Below are positions 47,351 to 55,910 of a stretch of DNA of 56,019 bases, piece after piece. A program made the position numbers and the translations under genes. The notes under the pieces are model-generated. The model was given only the letters and a program-made list of their open reading frames with translations. It ran no database searches and had not been told where the DNA came from. Within the stretch, counting starts at the first letter, position 1, and every line of letters starts with the position of its first letter. Source of the DNA: CAZIXN01 sp039180415 (lineage in GTDB: Bacteria > Planctomycetota > Phycisphaerae > Phycisphaerales > Phycisphaeraceae); the NCBI GenBank assembly GCA_039180415.1, contig JBCDDH010000013.1, positions 1 through 56,019 on the forward strand, written 5' to 3'.

Positions 47351-48337
47351 TCATTTGCCGAATTGATCGCGCCAGGCGCGGCCGGTTTGTTCCATCGTGC
47401 TGGCTTGGCCGGTCCGACGGAGGCGGTGGAGTTGGGGCATGCCCAAGGCCCACTCTTGCATCCAGTCTCGAGCGAAGATGCCGGCTTCGGTTTCGTCGAA
47501 GATCTTTTGAATCTCGTCGCGGTTGATCACGCGGGGGCCGCGGGTCCGGACGGCAAACTCACAGGTGCGAGAACTGCGGTTGGAGATGTAGTCTTCGATG
47601 CCCACTTCGTCCATGACGTCGATGACGGAGCGGAGGGAGCGGATGGCCTTGGCGTAAGCGAAGCTGGGCGGGTAGCCGCCGGCGACCATGGTCTCGAAGC
47701 AGGCCCGCATGAGGGCGATGGCGCCGCCGTAGAGGATCTGCTCTTCAAAGTTGTCGCCCTCGGTTTCCTGCTGAAAAGTCATGGCGACGACGCCGGCGCG
47801 GGTGCTGCCGACGGCTTTGCTGACGGCGAGGACCGTTTCCATCGCGTCGCCGGTGGCGTCGTGATCGACGGCGACGCAGCCGTAAATGCCTTCGCCCTTG
47901 AGGTACTTTTCGCGAACGAACGCGCCGGGGGCATTGGGGACGAAGAGGGTGGTGTTCACGGTTTTGGGGGGGGCGATCTGGCCGTAGAGGACGGAGAAGC
48001 CGTGGCAGAAAACGAGGGTTTGATCGGGCCTGAGGTTGGGTTCGATCTCGGCTTCGTAGACGGTGGGCTGAACCGGGTCGGCAAGCTCGATGAGGATGAC
48101 GTCGGCTTGAGCGGTGGCATCCGCGACCGAGAAAGCGTTGAAACCGTCAGCGGCGGCCTCATCGCGGGAGGTGCTGCCCTGGTCTTGGCCGCGGCAGCCG
48201 ATGATGACGGTGCAACCGGAGTCACGGGCGTTGGCGGCCTGGGCCTTGCCCTGGATTCCGTAGCCGAGGACGGCCAGGGTCTTGCCGTTAAGGATGGATT
48301 GGTCGACGTCGTCGTCGCGGTAGATCTTTTCGTTCAT
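47351..48337 (-). CDS. ketol-acid reductoisomerase-like protein, probable purine-pathway dehydrogenase (not IlvC)
   Basis: 328 residues along the KARI fold. Conserved: nucleotide-binding GYGIQGKAQAANARDSG (25-41), active-site H112 in FCHGFSVLYGQIAPP, and the first metal pair D195 and E199 in EGDNFEEQ. Lost: the second metal-binding glutamate pair of the knotted domain, where AYFExxHEL reads AYAKAIRSL (K230, S234). Without it the Mg-dependent methyl shift should fail while hydride transfer may remain. It sits between allC-uraD and allE, where AllD (ureidoglycolate dehydrogenase) would act, and neither AllD nor AllA is present. I infer a 2-hydroxy-acid dehydrogenase, ureidoglycolate to oxalurate, but this is not proven. 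A branched-chain role is unlikely. Confidence 0.75.
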   Translation of the reverse strand: MNEKIYRDDDVDQSILNGKTLAVLGYGIQGKAQAANARDSGCTVIIGCRGQDQGSTSRDEAAADGFNAFSVADATAQADVILIELADPVQPTVYEAEIEPNLRPDQTLVFCHGFSVLYGQIAPPKTVNTTLFVPNAPGAFVREKYLKGEGIYGCVAVDHDATGDAMETVLAVSKAVGSTRAGVVAMTFQQETEGDNFEEQILYGGAIALMRACFETMVAGGYPPSFAYAKAIRSLRSVIDVMDEVGIEDYISNRSSRTCEFAVRTRGPRVINRDEIQKIFDETEAGIFARDWMQEWALGMPQLHRLRRTGQASTMEQTGRAWRDQFGK

Positions 48338-48358
48338 GTGATGCTTGGTGGTTTGGGT

Positions 48359-49114
48359 TTACAGCGCGATGTCGCGATTAACGTTTTTGTAATAGAGGTA
48401 GCGGGCGGGAGTTGGGCCGGTGGCGTAGAAGCTTTGAGGGCAGAAGGGGGCCATCCAGATGAAGTCGTCTTGCTCGACTTCCATCCATTCGCCGCCGAGT
48501 TGGTAGAGGCCTTTGCCGTGGAGGAACCACAGGCCGTGCTCCATGACGTGGGTTTCGACGATGGGCAGGCCGTGCCCCGGCGAAAAAGTAAAGATGTTCA
48601 TTGCGAGGTCGAAGGCCAGGTCGTCGGGGATGAGGGTCTGGAGGAGGGAGTCGGGATTGTCGGCCCACGGGTGAGACTCGACCTTAGATTCGTGGCTGTA
48701 GATCTGGGGGCCTTCGGGGTATTGTGCGGTAGGTTCGTAGCGCTTGCGGAGGATCAGCAATCGCATCGGTTGGCGCGCTGTGATACTGACGCCTCGGTTC
48801 GGCGGAGTGAGCCCGTAGCTTCCGGGTGAGAGCGTGCGTTCAATCCCGAATCCGTTTAAGAATTCGCCCTCGCCGGACAAGACGTAGTGGAAAGTTTCGG
48901 TTTGTTGGTCGGGTGGAAAATCCCCGCGGCAACCGGCGGGAAGATCGATGAGCATCTGAGTGAATTGGGCGCCTAGCGCGGGCGAGGCGAGTATGTAAGC
49001 CTCGGCGTCTGGCCAGCCCGGGAGGCGAGAAGGGGGAAAGCCTTCAAGAGGCATGACCGCGTAGTGGGGGGTGACGCGGGTGCGGGCGTGGACGAGGTCG
49101 GTGAGGGGGCGCAT
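48359..49114 (-). CDS. allE: (S)-ureidoglycine aminohydrolase
   Basis: Manganese bicupin that converts ureidoglycine to ureidoglycolate plus ammonia. The 251 residues show two cupin units: FHYVLSGEGEFLNG in the first and HVMEHGLWFLHGKGLYQLGGEW in the second, with the metal-ligand Glu and His set (about residues 190-215). The C-terminus LYYKNVNRDIAL matches the family (YYKDVNRD). I chose ATG 49114, where the family starts (MRPLTDLVHARTRV); the frame is open to 49243. Lies 10 bp downstream of ade. Confidence 0.92.
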   Translation of the reverse strand: MRPLTDLVHARTRVTPHYAVMPLEGFPPSRLPGWPDAEAYILASPALGAQFTQMLIDLPAGCRGDFPPDQQTETFHYVLSGEGEFLNGFGIERTLSPGSYGLTPPNRGVSITARQPMRLLILRKRYEPTAQYPEGPQIYSHESKVESHPWADNPDSLLQTLIPDDLAFDLAMNIFTFSPGHGLPIVETHVMEHGLWFLHGKGLYQLGGEWMEVEQDDFIWMAPFCPQSFYATGPTPARYLYYKNVNRDIAL

Positions 49115-49124
49115 CGGTGCGATC

Positions 49125-50846
49125 CTAAACGAACAAGTCGACTTGTTCGAAGCGTTCAACATCGACCAGGCCGAGGTCGGTGAGCTTGAGAGCGGGGATA
49201 ACCTCAAGGGCCATGAAAGACATGGCCATAAACGGATCGGCAAGCGGAGAGCCGAGGGCCTTGGCGTGGTGCACGGCGTCGGCGTAGGCGTCCGCGACGG
49301 CGTGGACGGGCTGGTCAGACATCAGCCCGCCGATGGGCAAAGGGAGGCGGGCCAGGATGTGTTCGCCGTCGGTGACGGCGAGGCCTCCGCCGTCCTTCGC
49401 GATGGCGGCGGCGGCGGTGCGTATGGAGATGTCGTCGGCACCGATGGCGACGAGGTTGTGATGATCGTGGGCGACGGTGCCGGCGATAGCGCCCCGATTG
49501 AGACCGAAGCCTCGAATGAAGCCAAGGCCGAGGTTGCCGGTGTTGTGGTGGCGTTCGAAGACGGCGATCTTGAGGAGGTCGCGTGCGGGGTCGGCGACGG
49601 CGTAGCCGTTTTCGATCTTGGCGGTGAGGGTAAGAGACTCGGTAAGGAGTTGATCTGGGAGGTGGCCGATGACGCGGATGGTGTCGCCCAAGGCAGGGAT
49701 GGCCAGATCGGTGTTTTGCGCGTCAACGGTGCAGCGGCCGCGAGGGCTTGAGAGGTTGGTTTCAGATTCAGGGGTGGCGTGCTCGATGAGTTTGCCGCCC
49801 TGGGCAACGAGTTGACCTTTCGCGAAGACCATGCGCGGGGTGGGGGCTTGAAGATCGTCGAAGACGAGGAGATCGGCCACACGGCCGGGGCCGATGGCGC
49901 CGATGTCGCGCAGCCCGAACCACTCGGCGGGGTTCAGGGTAGCCATGCGGATGGCGTCGAGAGGATCGAGGCCGGCGACGATTGCGCGGCGGACCATGTG
50001 GTCGATTGAGCCGGTGTGGAGGAGGTCGCCGGGGGTGCGGTCGTCGGTGCAGAAACAGATGCGCCGAGCGTTCGCGGGGGTGACGACAGGGAGCAGGGCG
50101 TCGAGGTTCCGTGCGTTGGTGGCTTCCCGGATCAGGAGGTAAAGGCCGCGCTCCAATCGGTCGCGGGCTTCGTCGGGGGTCACGCATTCGTGATCAGAGC
50201 CGACGCCGGCGGCGGTGTAAGCGTCGAGGTCTCGGCCGGTTGCGCCGGGGCTGTGCCCGTCGATGGGTTGCCCGCGGAGGGCGTCGAGCTTGGCGAGCAT
50301 GTCGTCGTGGCCCCGGATCACGCCGGGGTAATTCATCACCTCGGCGAGGCCATGGATCGTGCCGTTGCGATAAAGGGCTCGGAGGGCGTCGGCGTCGAGG
50401 GCGGCACCGGCGGTGGCCATGGGGGTGGCGGGGACACAGCTGGGTCCCATGAGAACGACCCTAAGAGGCAAGGCTTTGGCGGCGGCGGCCATCCACTGGA
50501 CGGCCTCGAGACCGGCGACGTTGGCGAGTTCGTGGGGGTCGGCGATGACGGTGGTGACACCGCGGGGCAGAACGGCAGCGGCGAACTGGGCGGGGGTGCA
50601 GAGAGAACTTTCGATGTGGACGTGGGCGTCGATGAAGCCGGGGCAGACATAGGCACCGGCAAGATCGATGGTCTGTTGGGCTTCGTAGCCGGAGCCGAGG
50701 CCGGCGACGCGGTCTTGGCAGAGGGCCAAGTCGGCGGGCGGCTGGACCTGTCCGGTGAAGACGTTGACGAGCCGGACGTTCTGAAGGACGAGGCTGGCCG
50801 GGGCGTCGCCACGGGCGATGGCGAGCAGGGGGCGGAGTGGATGCAT
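49125..50846 (-). CDS. ade: adenine deaminase
   Basis: Deaminates adenine to hypoxanthine, feeding the xanthine dehydrogenase step. The 573 residues have the amidohydrolase entry motif CPGFIDAHVHIESSL, GVTTVIADPHELANV, GLAEVMNYPGV, IDGHSPG and FCTDDRTPGDLLHTGSID with the metal-ligand residues, and the C-terminal AdeC-specific half with GGLMSDQP. First gene of the minus-strand purine island; 84 bp from the divergent xdhC start. Confidence 0.93.
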   Translation of the reverse strand: MHPLRPLLAIARGDAPASLVLQNVRLVNVFTGQVQPPADLALCQDRVAGLGSGYEAQQTIDLAGAYVCPGFIDAHVHIESSLCTPAQFAAAVLPRGVTTVIADPHELANVAGLEAVQWMAAAAKALPLRVVLMGPSCVPATPMATAGAALDADALRALYRNGTIHGLAEVMNYPGVIRGHDDMLAKLDALRGQPIDGHSPGATGRDLDAYTAAGVGSDHECVTPDEARDRLERGLYLLIREATNARNLDALLPVVTPANARRICFCTDDRTPGDLLHTGSIDHMVRRAIVAGLDPLDAIRMATLNPAEWFGLRDIGAIGPGRVADLLVFDDLQAPTPRMVFAKGQLVAQGGKLIEHATPESETNLSSPRGRCTVDAQNTDLAIPALGDTIRVIGHLPDQLLTESLTLTAKIENGYAVADPARDLLKIAVFERHHNTGNLGLGFIRGFGLNRGAIAGTVAHDHHNLVAIGADDISIRTAAAAIAKDGGGLAVTDGEHILARLPLPIGGLMSDQPVHAVADAYADAVHHAKALGSPLADPFMAMSFMALEVIPALKLTDLGLVDVERFEQVDLFV

Positions 50847-50930
50847 CGAGACGTGAAAAGTTCCGCGGGGTGCGGCAGGCCATGTAAATATAATCCGGAA
50901 GCCTGCTCGGGTGGCGTCGGGTCAAGACGA
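50847..50930. promoter_or_regulatory. divergent promoter region of the purine island
   Basis: This 84-bp spacer separates ade (minus) from xdhC (plus). It holds an AT island GTAAATATAAT in otherwise GC-rich DNA; TATAAT at 50889-50894 is a perfect -10 hexamer for xdhC, and its complement reads as a -10-like TATATT for ade. No -35 is convincing, which suggests an activator or an alternative sigma factor. No regulator gene lies inside the island. Confidence 0.35.
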
Positions 50931-51872
50931 ATGGTTGATTTGCTTCGTGAGATCGTGACACGGGTTCGGGCCGGGGCGACCCTGTCGGTTTGCATGGTGG
51001 TGTCGACGAAGGGCAGTACGCCGCAGAAGGCGGGGGCTTTGATGCTGGTCTTGGGGACGGGCAAGACGCTCGGGACGTTAGGCGGTGGCTGTGTCGAGGC
51101 GGAGGTACGGACCCGGGCGATGAAGCTGATGCTGGAGGGGGAGAGCCGGCTGCTTCGGTTCAGCCTGGATCGGGATTACGGCTGGGACGACGGGCTGGTG
51201 TGCGGAGGCGTCATGGATATCGCCGTGCAGACACTGGCGGCGCCAGCGGACGTAGAGCCTTGGTATGAAGCATTGGCGGCGGTCGAGTCAGGAGGAGACG
51301 GGCGGTTACAGATCGAAGTGAAGGACGAGGGAGGGGAGCCCGTGGAATTTGAGCATGTGATCGAGACGTCGCCAACGCTGGTGATCGCGGGAGGCGGACA
51401 CGTGGGGTTGGCTTTGTCGAACGTGGCGGAGCCCATGGGTTTTGAAGTGGTGGTGATCGATGACCGTGCGGACTACGCCTCGGCAGCGCGGTTTCCCGAC
51501 GCCGAAAGACGGGTAGGCGATATCGCAACGGAGCTGTCGCGGATAAAACTCGGCGAGACCAGCTACGTCGTCATTGTTACACGCGGCCATCAGCACGACG
51601 CGGACGCGCTCGAAGCGGTGATTCGGTCTCCGGCGAAGTACATCGGGCTGATCGGATCGCGGCGAAAGATCCACATGATTTTGAAGGGGCTTCGCGCGGA
51701 GGGCGTGGACGAATCTGCGTTGGCGAAAGTGCACGCGCCGATCGGGCTGGGTATCGGAGCGGTCACGCCGGAAGAGATCGCCGTGAGCATCGCGGCAGAG
51801 CTGACCGCCGTGAGGCGGGGCGTGCCGAGTCCGATGAGCCTGAAGAAACCACGTTCGGTGGATTCAAAGTGA
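50931..51872 (+). CDS. xdhC: XdhC-type molybdenum cofactor insertion/sulfuration protein
   Basis: Chaperone that binds and helps sulfurate the molybdenum cofactor before insertion in xanthine dehydrogenase. The 313 residues have the N-terminal XdhC domain (VVSTKGSTPQKAGALMLV, LGTLGGGCVEAEV, DDGLVCGG with a conserved Cys) and the C-terminal Rossmann domain (VIAGGGHVGLALSNVAEPMG, then YIGLIGSRRKIHMI). I chose the ATG at 50931 (MVDLLREIV). Divergent from the rest of the island but clearly part of it by function. Confidence 0.93.
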   Translation: MVDLLREIVTRVRAGATLSVCMVVSTKGSTPQKAGALMLVLGTGKTLGTLGGGCVEAEVRTRAMKLMLEGESRLLRFSLDRDYGWDDGLVCGGVMDIAVQTLAAPADVEPWYEALAAVESGGDGRLQIEVKDEGGEPVEFEHVIETSPTLVIAGGGHVGLALSNVAEPMGFEVVVIDDRADYASAARFPDAERRVGDIATELSRIKLGETSYVVIVTRGHQHDADALEAVIRSPAKYIGLIGSRRKIHMILKGLRAEGVDESALAKVHAPIGLGIGAVTPEEIAVSIAAELTAVRRGVPSPMSLKKPRSVDSK

Positions 51873-52087
51873 TTAAGACTGCCCTTTTGGATACAACGGA
51901 GTTTCTCTAAAAGTTGGACCGGCGAGTGATCTACAACACTATCGGTCGCGCTTGAGGTTCCGCACGCGGATCGTCGGCCGCGAGATCGAGTTTGATGTGC
52001 TGGCGCTGTACCGAAGGACGGCTTGGTAATCCTTCCGTGCGTACATCGGTTGCCTCGTAGTGCGTTTGCGGACACGGATAAGCATCG
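51873..52087. other. intergenic region, no gene seen
   Basis: 215 bp between the 3' ends of xdhC and the glycoside-hydrolase-like gene. A + strand frame ending TAA near 52030 reads VGREIEFDVLALYRRTAW, which faintly resembles a nuclease or transposase tail but is too short to call. No T-tailed hairpin is evident. Confidence 0.4.
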
Positions 52088-54232
52088 CTACCTGCCGAGA
52101 TATTCGATCCTCACGTCGTCAACGAAGTAATCTTCCTTTGAATCAGCGCGTGTCACCGAGAGTCGACCGTCGACGATCCAGTCGCCCCAGTCCACGTCGT
52201 ACTCGAACATCACTCTGTTCCATTGACCGGCCTTAACCGGCACGGCAGGATCGCGGTGCTGCATGCGTTCGCCGCGTTCGGTGTAGGCCAAGCCGATCGA
52301 AACGGTGCCATCGGTTTTGGCGGGGCGGACGTAGGCGGTGATGCGGTACTTGCCTTGGCGGGTGTTCATCAGCACGCCGGTGACGTCTTGGCCCAACGCG
52401 TGCCAAATCGCGCTTCTGCCGGTGACACGGGCGGCGTAATCGCCGGTGCGGGTTGGGGTTTGGACGAGCGCGATTTTGTTTGCCGAGCCGCCCGTGCCGA
52501 ACCACGCGTCGGCTCCGTTTTCGAATCCGGGATCGCTCAAAGTGGCGTTGGGTAGTTTGGTCACGGCCCGATCTTGCCGAAGCGTCACGTCCGGAGCGGT
52601 GGCGAACACACGCGGTGGGCCGGATGGGCGATCGATCTGGGCGATCACGCTTACGGGGAACGACGCGTTGACGGTGGGACGGATCACGCCATCGACCACT
52701 TCGGCAGCCGGGGTTCGATCAACCGTCTCCCAGAGCTGATTGGCCGAGCGCATCGAGACGATACGGACGCCAGGGGCGAGATAAATCGCGGCCTCCGGGC
52801 CCAGCAGCACGGCGTAGATATCGTCGTTCTTGCTGTGTAGGCCGGCGAGACCATGGGCGTCGGCGTAGGCGGTCGGGCTGTGATAGACGTCTTGATCCGC
52901 GTCCCAGGTGCGGCTGCCCACGGGGGTGCCGTGCATGTTCTGCCAGGTGCTCAAGGCACGGATGAGCTTGAACTGGTTGTCATAGGTATCGATCGGCCGA
53001 CGCGAGCGATCGAACGTTCCGTAGCTCATGAAGTATCCGCCGCGTGAACTGATCTCGCCGAAGTAAACGAGTTGCGTGAGGTAATTCGGGTTTTGGGTGA
53101 ACAAGTCGCCCGATGCGGTGCCCAGGCAGTGCATCGGCCATTGGTTTAGGTCGTGGAGATAGTCGTCGGTGAGATACGACAGGCCGGGTTTCTCATCGAT
53201 CAGCGCATCGCCTTTGATTTTCTCGAAGAGTTCGTCCGTGACCGAGGGGTAGCGGTGGTCGATCAACGGCTCGACCCAGGATGCGACCATCGGCGTGGGT
53301 TCCCAGATGAACTTGATGTCGCGGTTTGGGAACGCGGCTTCGAGTTCATCACGCAGGTGACCCAAGAAGTGATACCAGCCCTCGCGAACGGTCGCGTATT
53401 GGTGCGTGATGCCTTTGTGTTCGACGGCGTAACGTTCGCGCTGCGGGTGGCCCGGCACAGGGCGGTCGGACGACCAGCTGAATTCATCCCACGGTTCGAT
53501 CACGTCGATCACGATGCCCTGGAATCGGAAGTTGAAGTCGTTGTCGTCGACCTCGCGGATGTAATCGACGGCGGCTTGGACTTGGCGTTCGATCACGTCT
53601 CGCTGTTGAAAATCGCTGTACGGCTCCCAACGCACGCCGCTGCCCCACTTCTGGAGCTGACCGAGGTTGTTGGGGAACTCACGGTTGGGATGCGACCAGG
53701 CCTTGGTGGCTTCGAAGTCGTCTTTGACTTTTGCGTAGAGCTCGGGGTCTTGCGTTTTCATCGCCGCGATCTCTTCGGTGTCGATCGCGCGGGACATCTG
53801 GGGGTACCACGAGAAGGTGTGCGGGTATCGCTTCAACGCCCGAGCTAGCTCGGACTCGTTGAGTTCGAAGCGGTAGTAAGGCTGCACCTTCTTGTGCGGG
53901 TCGTTGACGTAAAACCCCAGATCGTGCGAGTCCCTCGCATTGGTCTCGGTCTTGCCGGGGTAGTGGACGTCGCGGAGGTCGCAAACGTGGTCGTATCCCA
54001 ACGCCCGGGCCATGCGGTGGTGCTGCAAGGTCTGGTCGTCCCAGGCGATGAGATTGGCATTGAGCCAAGACTGGCGTAGTTCGTGCTGCTCGAGGCCTTG
54101 AGCCGGGGTGGGTGGCGATTCTGTTGCCGCTTCCACCGTTGGGCCTAGCAAAGCCAGGGCGAGTAGGCCGAGCCTCGGTGCAGCGAAAGCGCGGGATTGA
54201 AGCCGGGCACGAAGAGTCGAGAGCTTATGCAT
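52088..54232 (-). CDS. secreted glycoside-hydrolase-like protein with C-terminal carbohydrate-binding domain
   Basis: A 714-residue exported protein: signal peptide LGLLALALLGPTVEA near residues 20-35. The middle (about 60-480) resembles a TIM-barrel glycoside hydrolase: VIDVIEPWDEFSWSS and IKFIWEPTPMVASW place acidic residues at barrel-end positions. No GH family can be named. Residues about 565-710 look like a jelly-roll binding module of the CBM4/9 type (DPGFENGADAWFG, TGDYAARVTGRS, KYRITAYVRPAKTDG). It overlaps the end of the symporter gene by 8 bp, so both are probably one transcript and use the same sugar. Confidence 0.65.
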   Translation of the reverse strand: MHKLSTLRARLQSRAFAAPRLGLLALALLGPTVEAATESPPTPAQGLEQHELRQSWLNANLIAWDDQTLQHHRMARALGYDHVCDLRDVHYPGKTETNARDSHDLGFYVNDPHKKVQPYYRFELNESELARALKRYPHTFSWYPQMSRAIDTEEIAAMKTQDPELYAKVKDDFEATKAWSHPNREFPNNLGQLQKWGSGVRWEPYSDFQQRDVIERQVQAAVDYIREVDDNDFNFRFQGIVIDVIEPWDEFSWSSDRPVPGHPQRERYAVEHKGITHQYATVREGWYHFLGHLRDELEAAFPNRDIKFIWEPTPMVASWVEPLIDHRYPSVTDELFEKIKGDALIDEKPGLSYLTDDYLHDLNQWPMHCLGTASGDLFTQNPNYLTQLVYFGEISSRGGYFMSYGTFDRSRRPIDTYDNQFKLIRALSTWQNMHGTPVGSRTWDADQDVYHSPTAYADAHGLAGLHSKNDDIYAVLLGPEAAIYLAPGVRIVSMRSANQLWETVDRTPAAEVVDGVIRPTVNASFPVSVIAQIDRPSGPPRVFATAPDVTLRQDRAVTKLPNATLSDPGFENGADAWFGTGGSANKIALVQTPTRTGDYAARVTGRSAIWHALGQDVTGVLMNTRQGKYRITAYVRPAKTDGTVSIGLAYTERGERMQHRDPAVPVKAGQWNRVMFEYDVDWGDWIVDGRLSVTRADSKEDYFVDDVRIEYLGR

Positions 54233-55910
54233 GAACCTTTTCTTCCTTCGAGTGCGGAGATGGCGATGGACCGCGTTGAGCGAGCAACCGGTACAGCCGG
54301 CGGATGTCGCCGATCCCGCCGATCAGAAACACAACGGCCATGATCGAAGCGACCGCCAACAGGAAAGCGACGAAGACCTGCCAGAAGTTGATCCAGAGCG
54401 TGTCGGGGATCTCGACAAACCGGCTGGTGATGTTGCCCGCGAGGAACGTGCCGAAGATCAGACCGACAAAGGTCAAATACAGGACCACGGTCCAGCGGCT
54501 GCCGGGTTTAAGGGCGCGGAGGTTGAACATGCTCCGCGGCAGGTGCGCGTACGGGTCGGCGTGATTCCCGCGATGCAGCATGGCGTCCATGTCGTGTGGC
54601 TTGCGGCAGGTGGCTACCGATACAAGCACGTACGCCGCGACCGAGCTGCCCATCGCGATGAAGAAGACCCAAACGCCGTTGATCGGGAACGCTTCGTAGC
54701 CCGACCCGGCAAGCACGGGCACGTACGGCCAAATCAACCTCAGGATGATTCCGGCAAACGAGATGATCAGCCCCGTGGTTAGCGCCGCCCACGCGCCGGC
54801 GGCCGTGCCCCGGCTCCAATACAGGCCGCCGATCACCAGCGCGCCGGCCCCGGCGACGTAGATCGACGAGGTGATCTGGAAATACATGAAGATGTACTCG
54901 CCGATCGGGAAGAAGTAGCTCCACACCACCGCGAAAACCGCCACGCCCAGCGTTGCGAAACGCAACAGCTTTAGCTTGGCTTGCTCGCTCAACGGCCGAT
55001 CGCGGATCGGCTCGACCACGTCGTGAACGAAGATGCTCCCCCAGGAATGCACGAACGTGTTGTCGGTAGACACCGCCGCGCCCACCATCATCGCTACGAA
55101 CAGCCCCATCAAGCCCACGGGCAGCAACTCAGCCAGCACCAGGGGCACGGTCATCTGTTTTTGCACCTGCGCGTCGCCGATCGCCGCGACAGACCGCTGA
55201 ACCGCCGCGGCAGTGTCGGTGAAATCGACGTGATGCATGACCACCCAAGCCGCGATGGGCAGCAACATCAACACGAACGCCCGGACGTTGAACATCCAAT
55301 CGCCCAGCATCCGCGAGAACCGGGCCTCCTCCGGCGACAAGGCCGCGGCGTCGTAGCCCTGCCGCGTGGGAAAGGCCATAAACGAATACAGACGGTTCAC
55401 CGTCAGGATCATGAAGAACCAGAAGTTGAAGCTGCGTATTTCAGATTGGTCGTACGGGTCGATCTTGGATTCGCCCACCCGGGCCGACGACGCTCCCTCA
55501 AACAACGTGTCCCAGCCCACCGCGTAGACGATGAAACCCACGATCGCCAGCGTGCCGAAGATCACCAGCAGGCCCTGCAGGAAGTCGGTCACCATCACCG
55601 ACACCAGTCCGCCGGTGAGCAAGACGAACATCGCAATGCTCAGGATCACGACCATGACCGGCAGCATCGTCGGCAGCTCGAACTCCCCGGGCCCGCCCAG
55701 CGACAACGTCTACGGCAACCCGCAGAACGCCACGATCAGGTTCGCCGTCACCGCCGGGAAGATGCCATAGTTCATCACCCCGGAGACGAACGCCAGCACC
55801 CCGGCGGACTTGCGGACGCCCGGGCTGTACCGGTCGCTGAAGAACCCCGGCATCGTCAGCGCCCGCGTCTCGCGGAACCGGAACTGCACCCAGCCCGAGA
55901 ACATGACGAC
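54225..55910 (-). pseudogene. sodium:solute symporter with an in-frame stop and a lost 5' end
   Basis: The frame matches the SSS family: RFRETRALTMPGFFSDRY and SGVMNYGIFPAVTANLIV upstream, and SVMVTDFLQGLLVIFG, MMVGAAVSTDNTFVHSWGS and MYFQITSSIYVAGAGAL downstream, with many hydrophobic segments. A TAG codon (55712-55710) interrupts it after AFCGLP; both sides are in the same frame, and Gln (CAG) would be the simplest ancestral codon. At about 55900-55925 the symporter similarity ends and the other strand becomes sulfatase-like, so the N-terminal helices are missing. The downstream half could still be read from a TTG at 55706. Likely substrate is a sugar or organic acid. Confidence 0.75.

Noticed and set aside
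47351..48337. Simple assignment as IlvC (branched-chain amino acid synthesis).
   Set aside because: Second metal-binding glutamates are replaced by Lys and Ser, and the gene is embedded in purine degradation genes rather than with ilv or leu genes.
45881..48829. A 982-codon open frame on the + strand.
   Set aside because: It is antisense to allC-uraD, the KARI-like gene and allE, all of which have clear family motifs. Long antisense frames are expected in GC-rich coding DNA; its sequence is Gly/Ala/Val/Asp-rich and matches no family.
51930..52030. Possible remnant of a nuclease or transposase (VGREIEFDVLAL).
   Set aside because: Only about 30 codons, no repeats or inverted ends, no upstream domain; similarity is from memory and could be chance.
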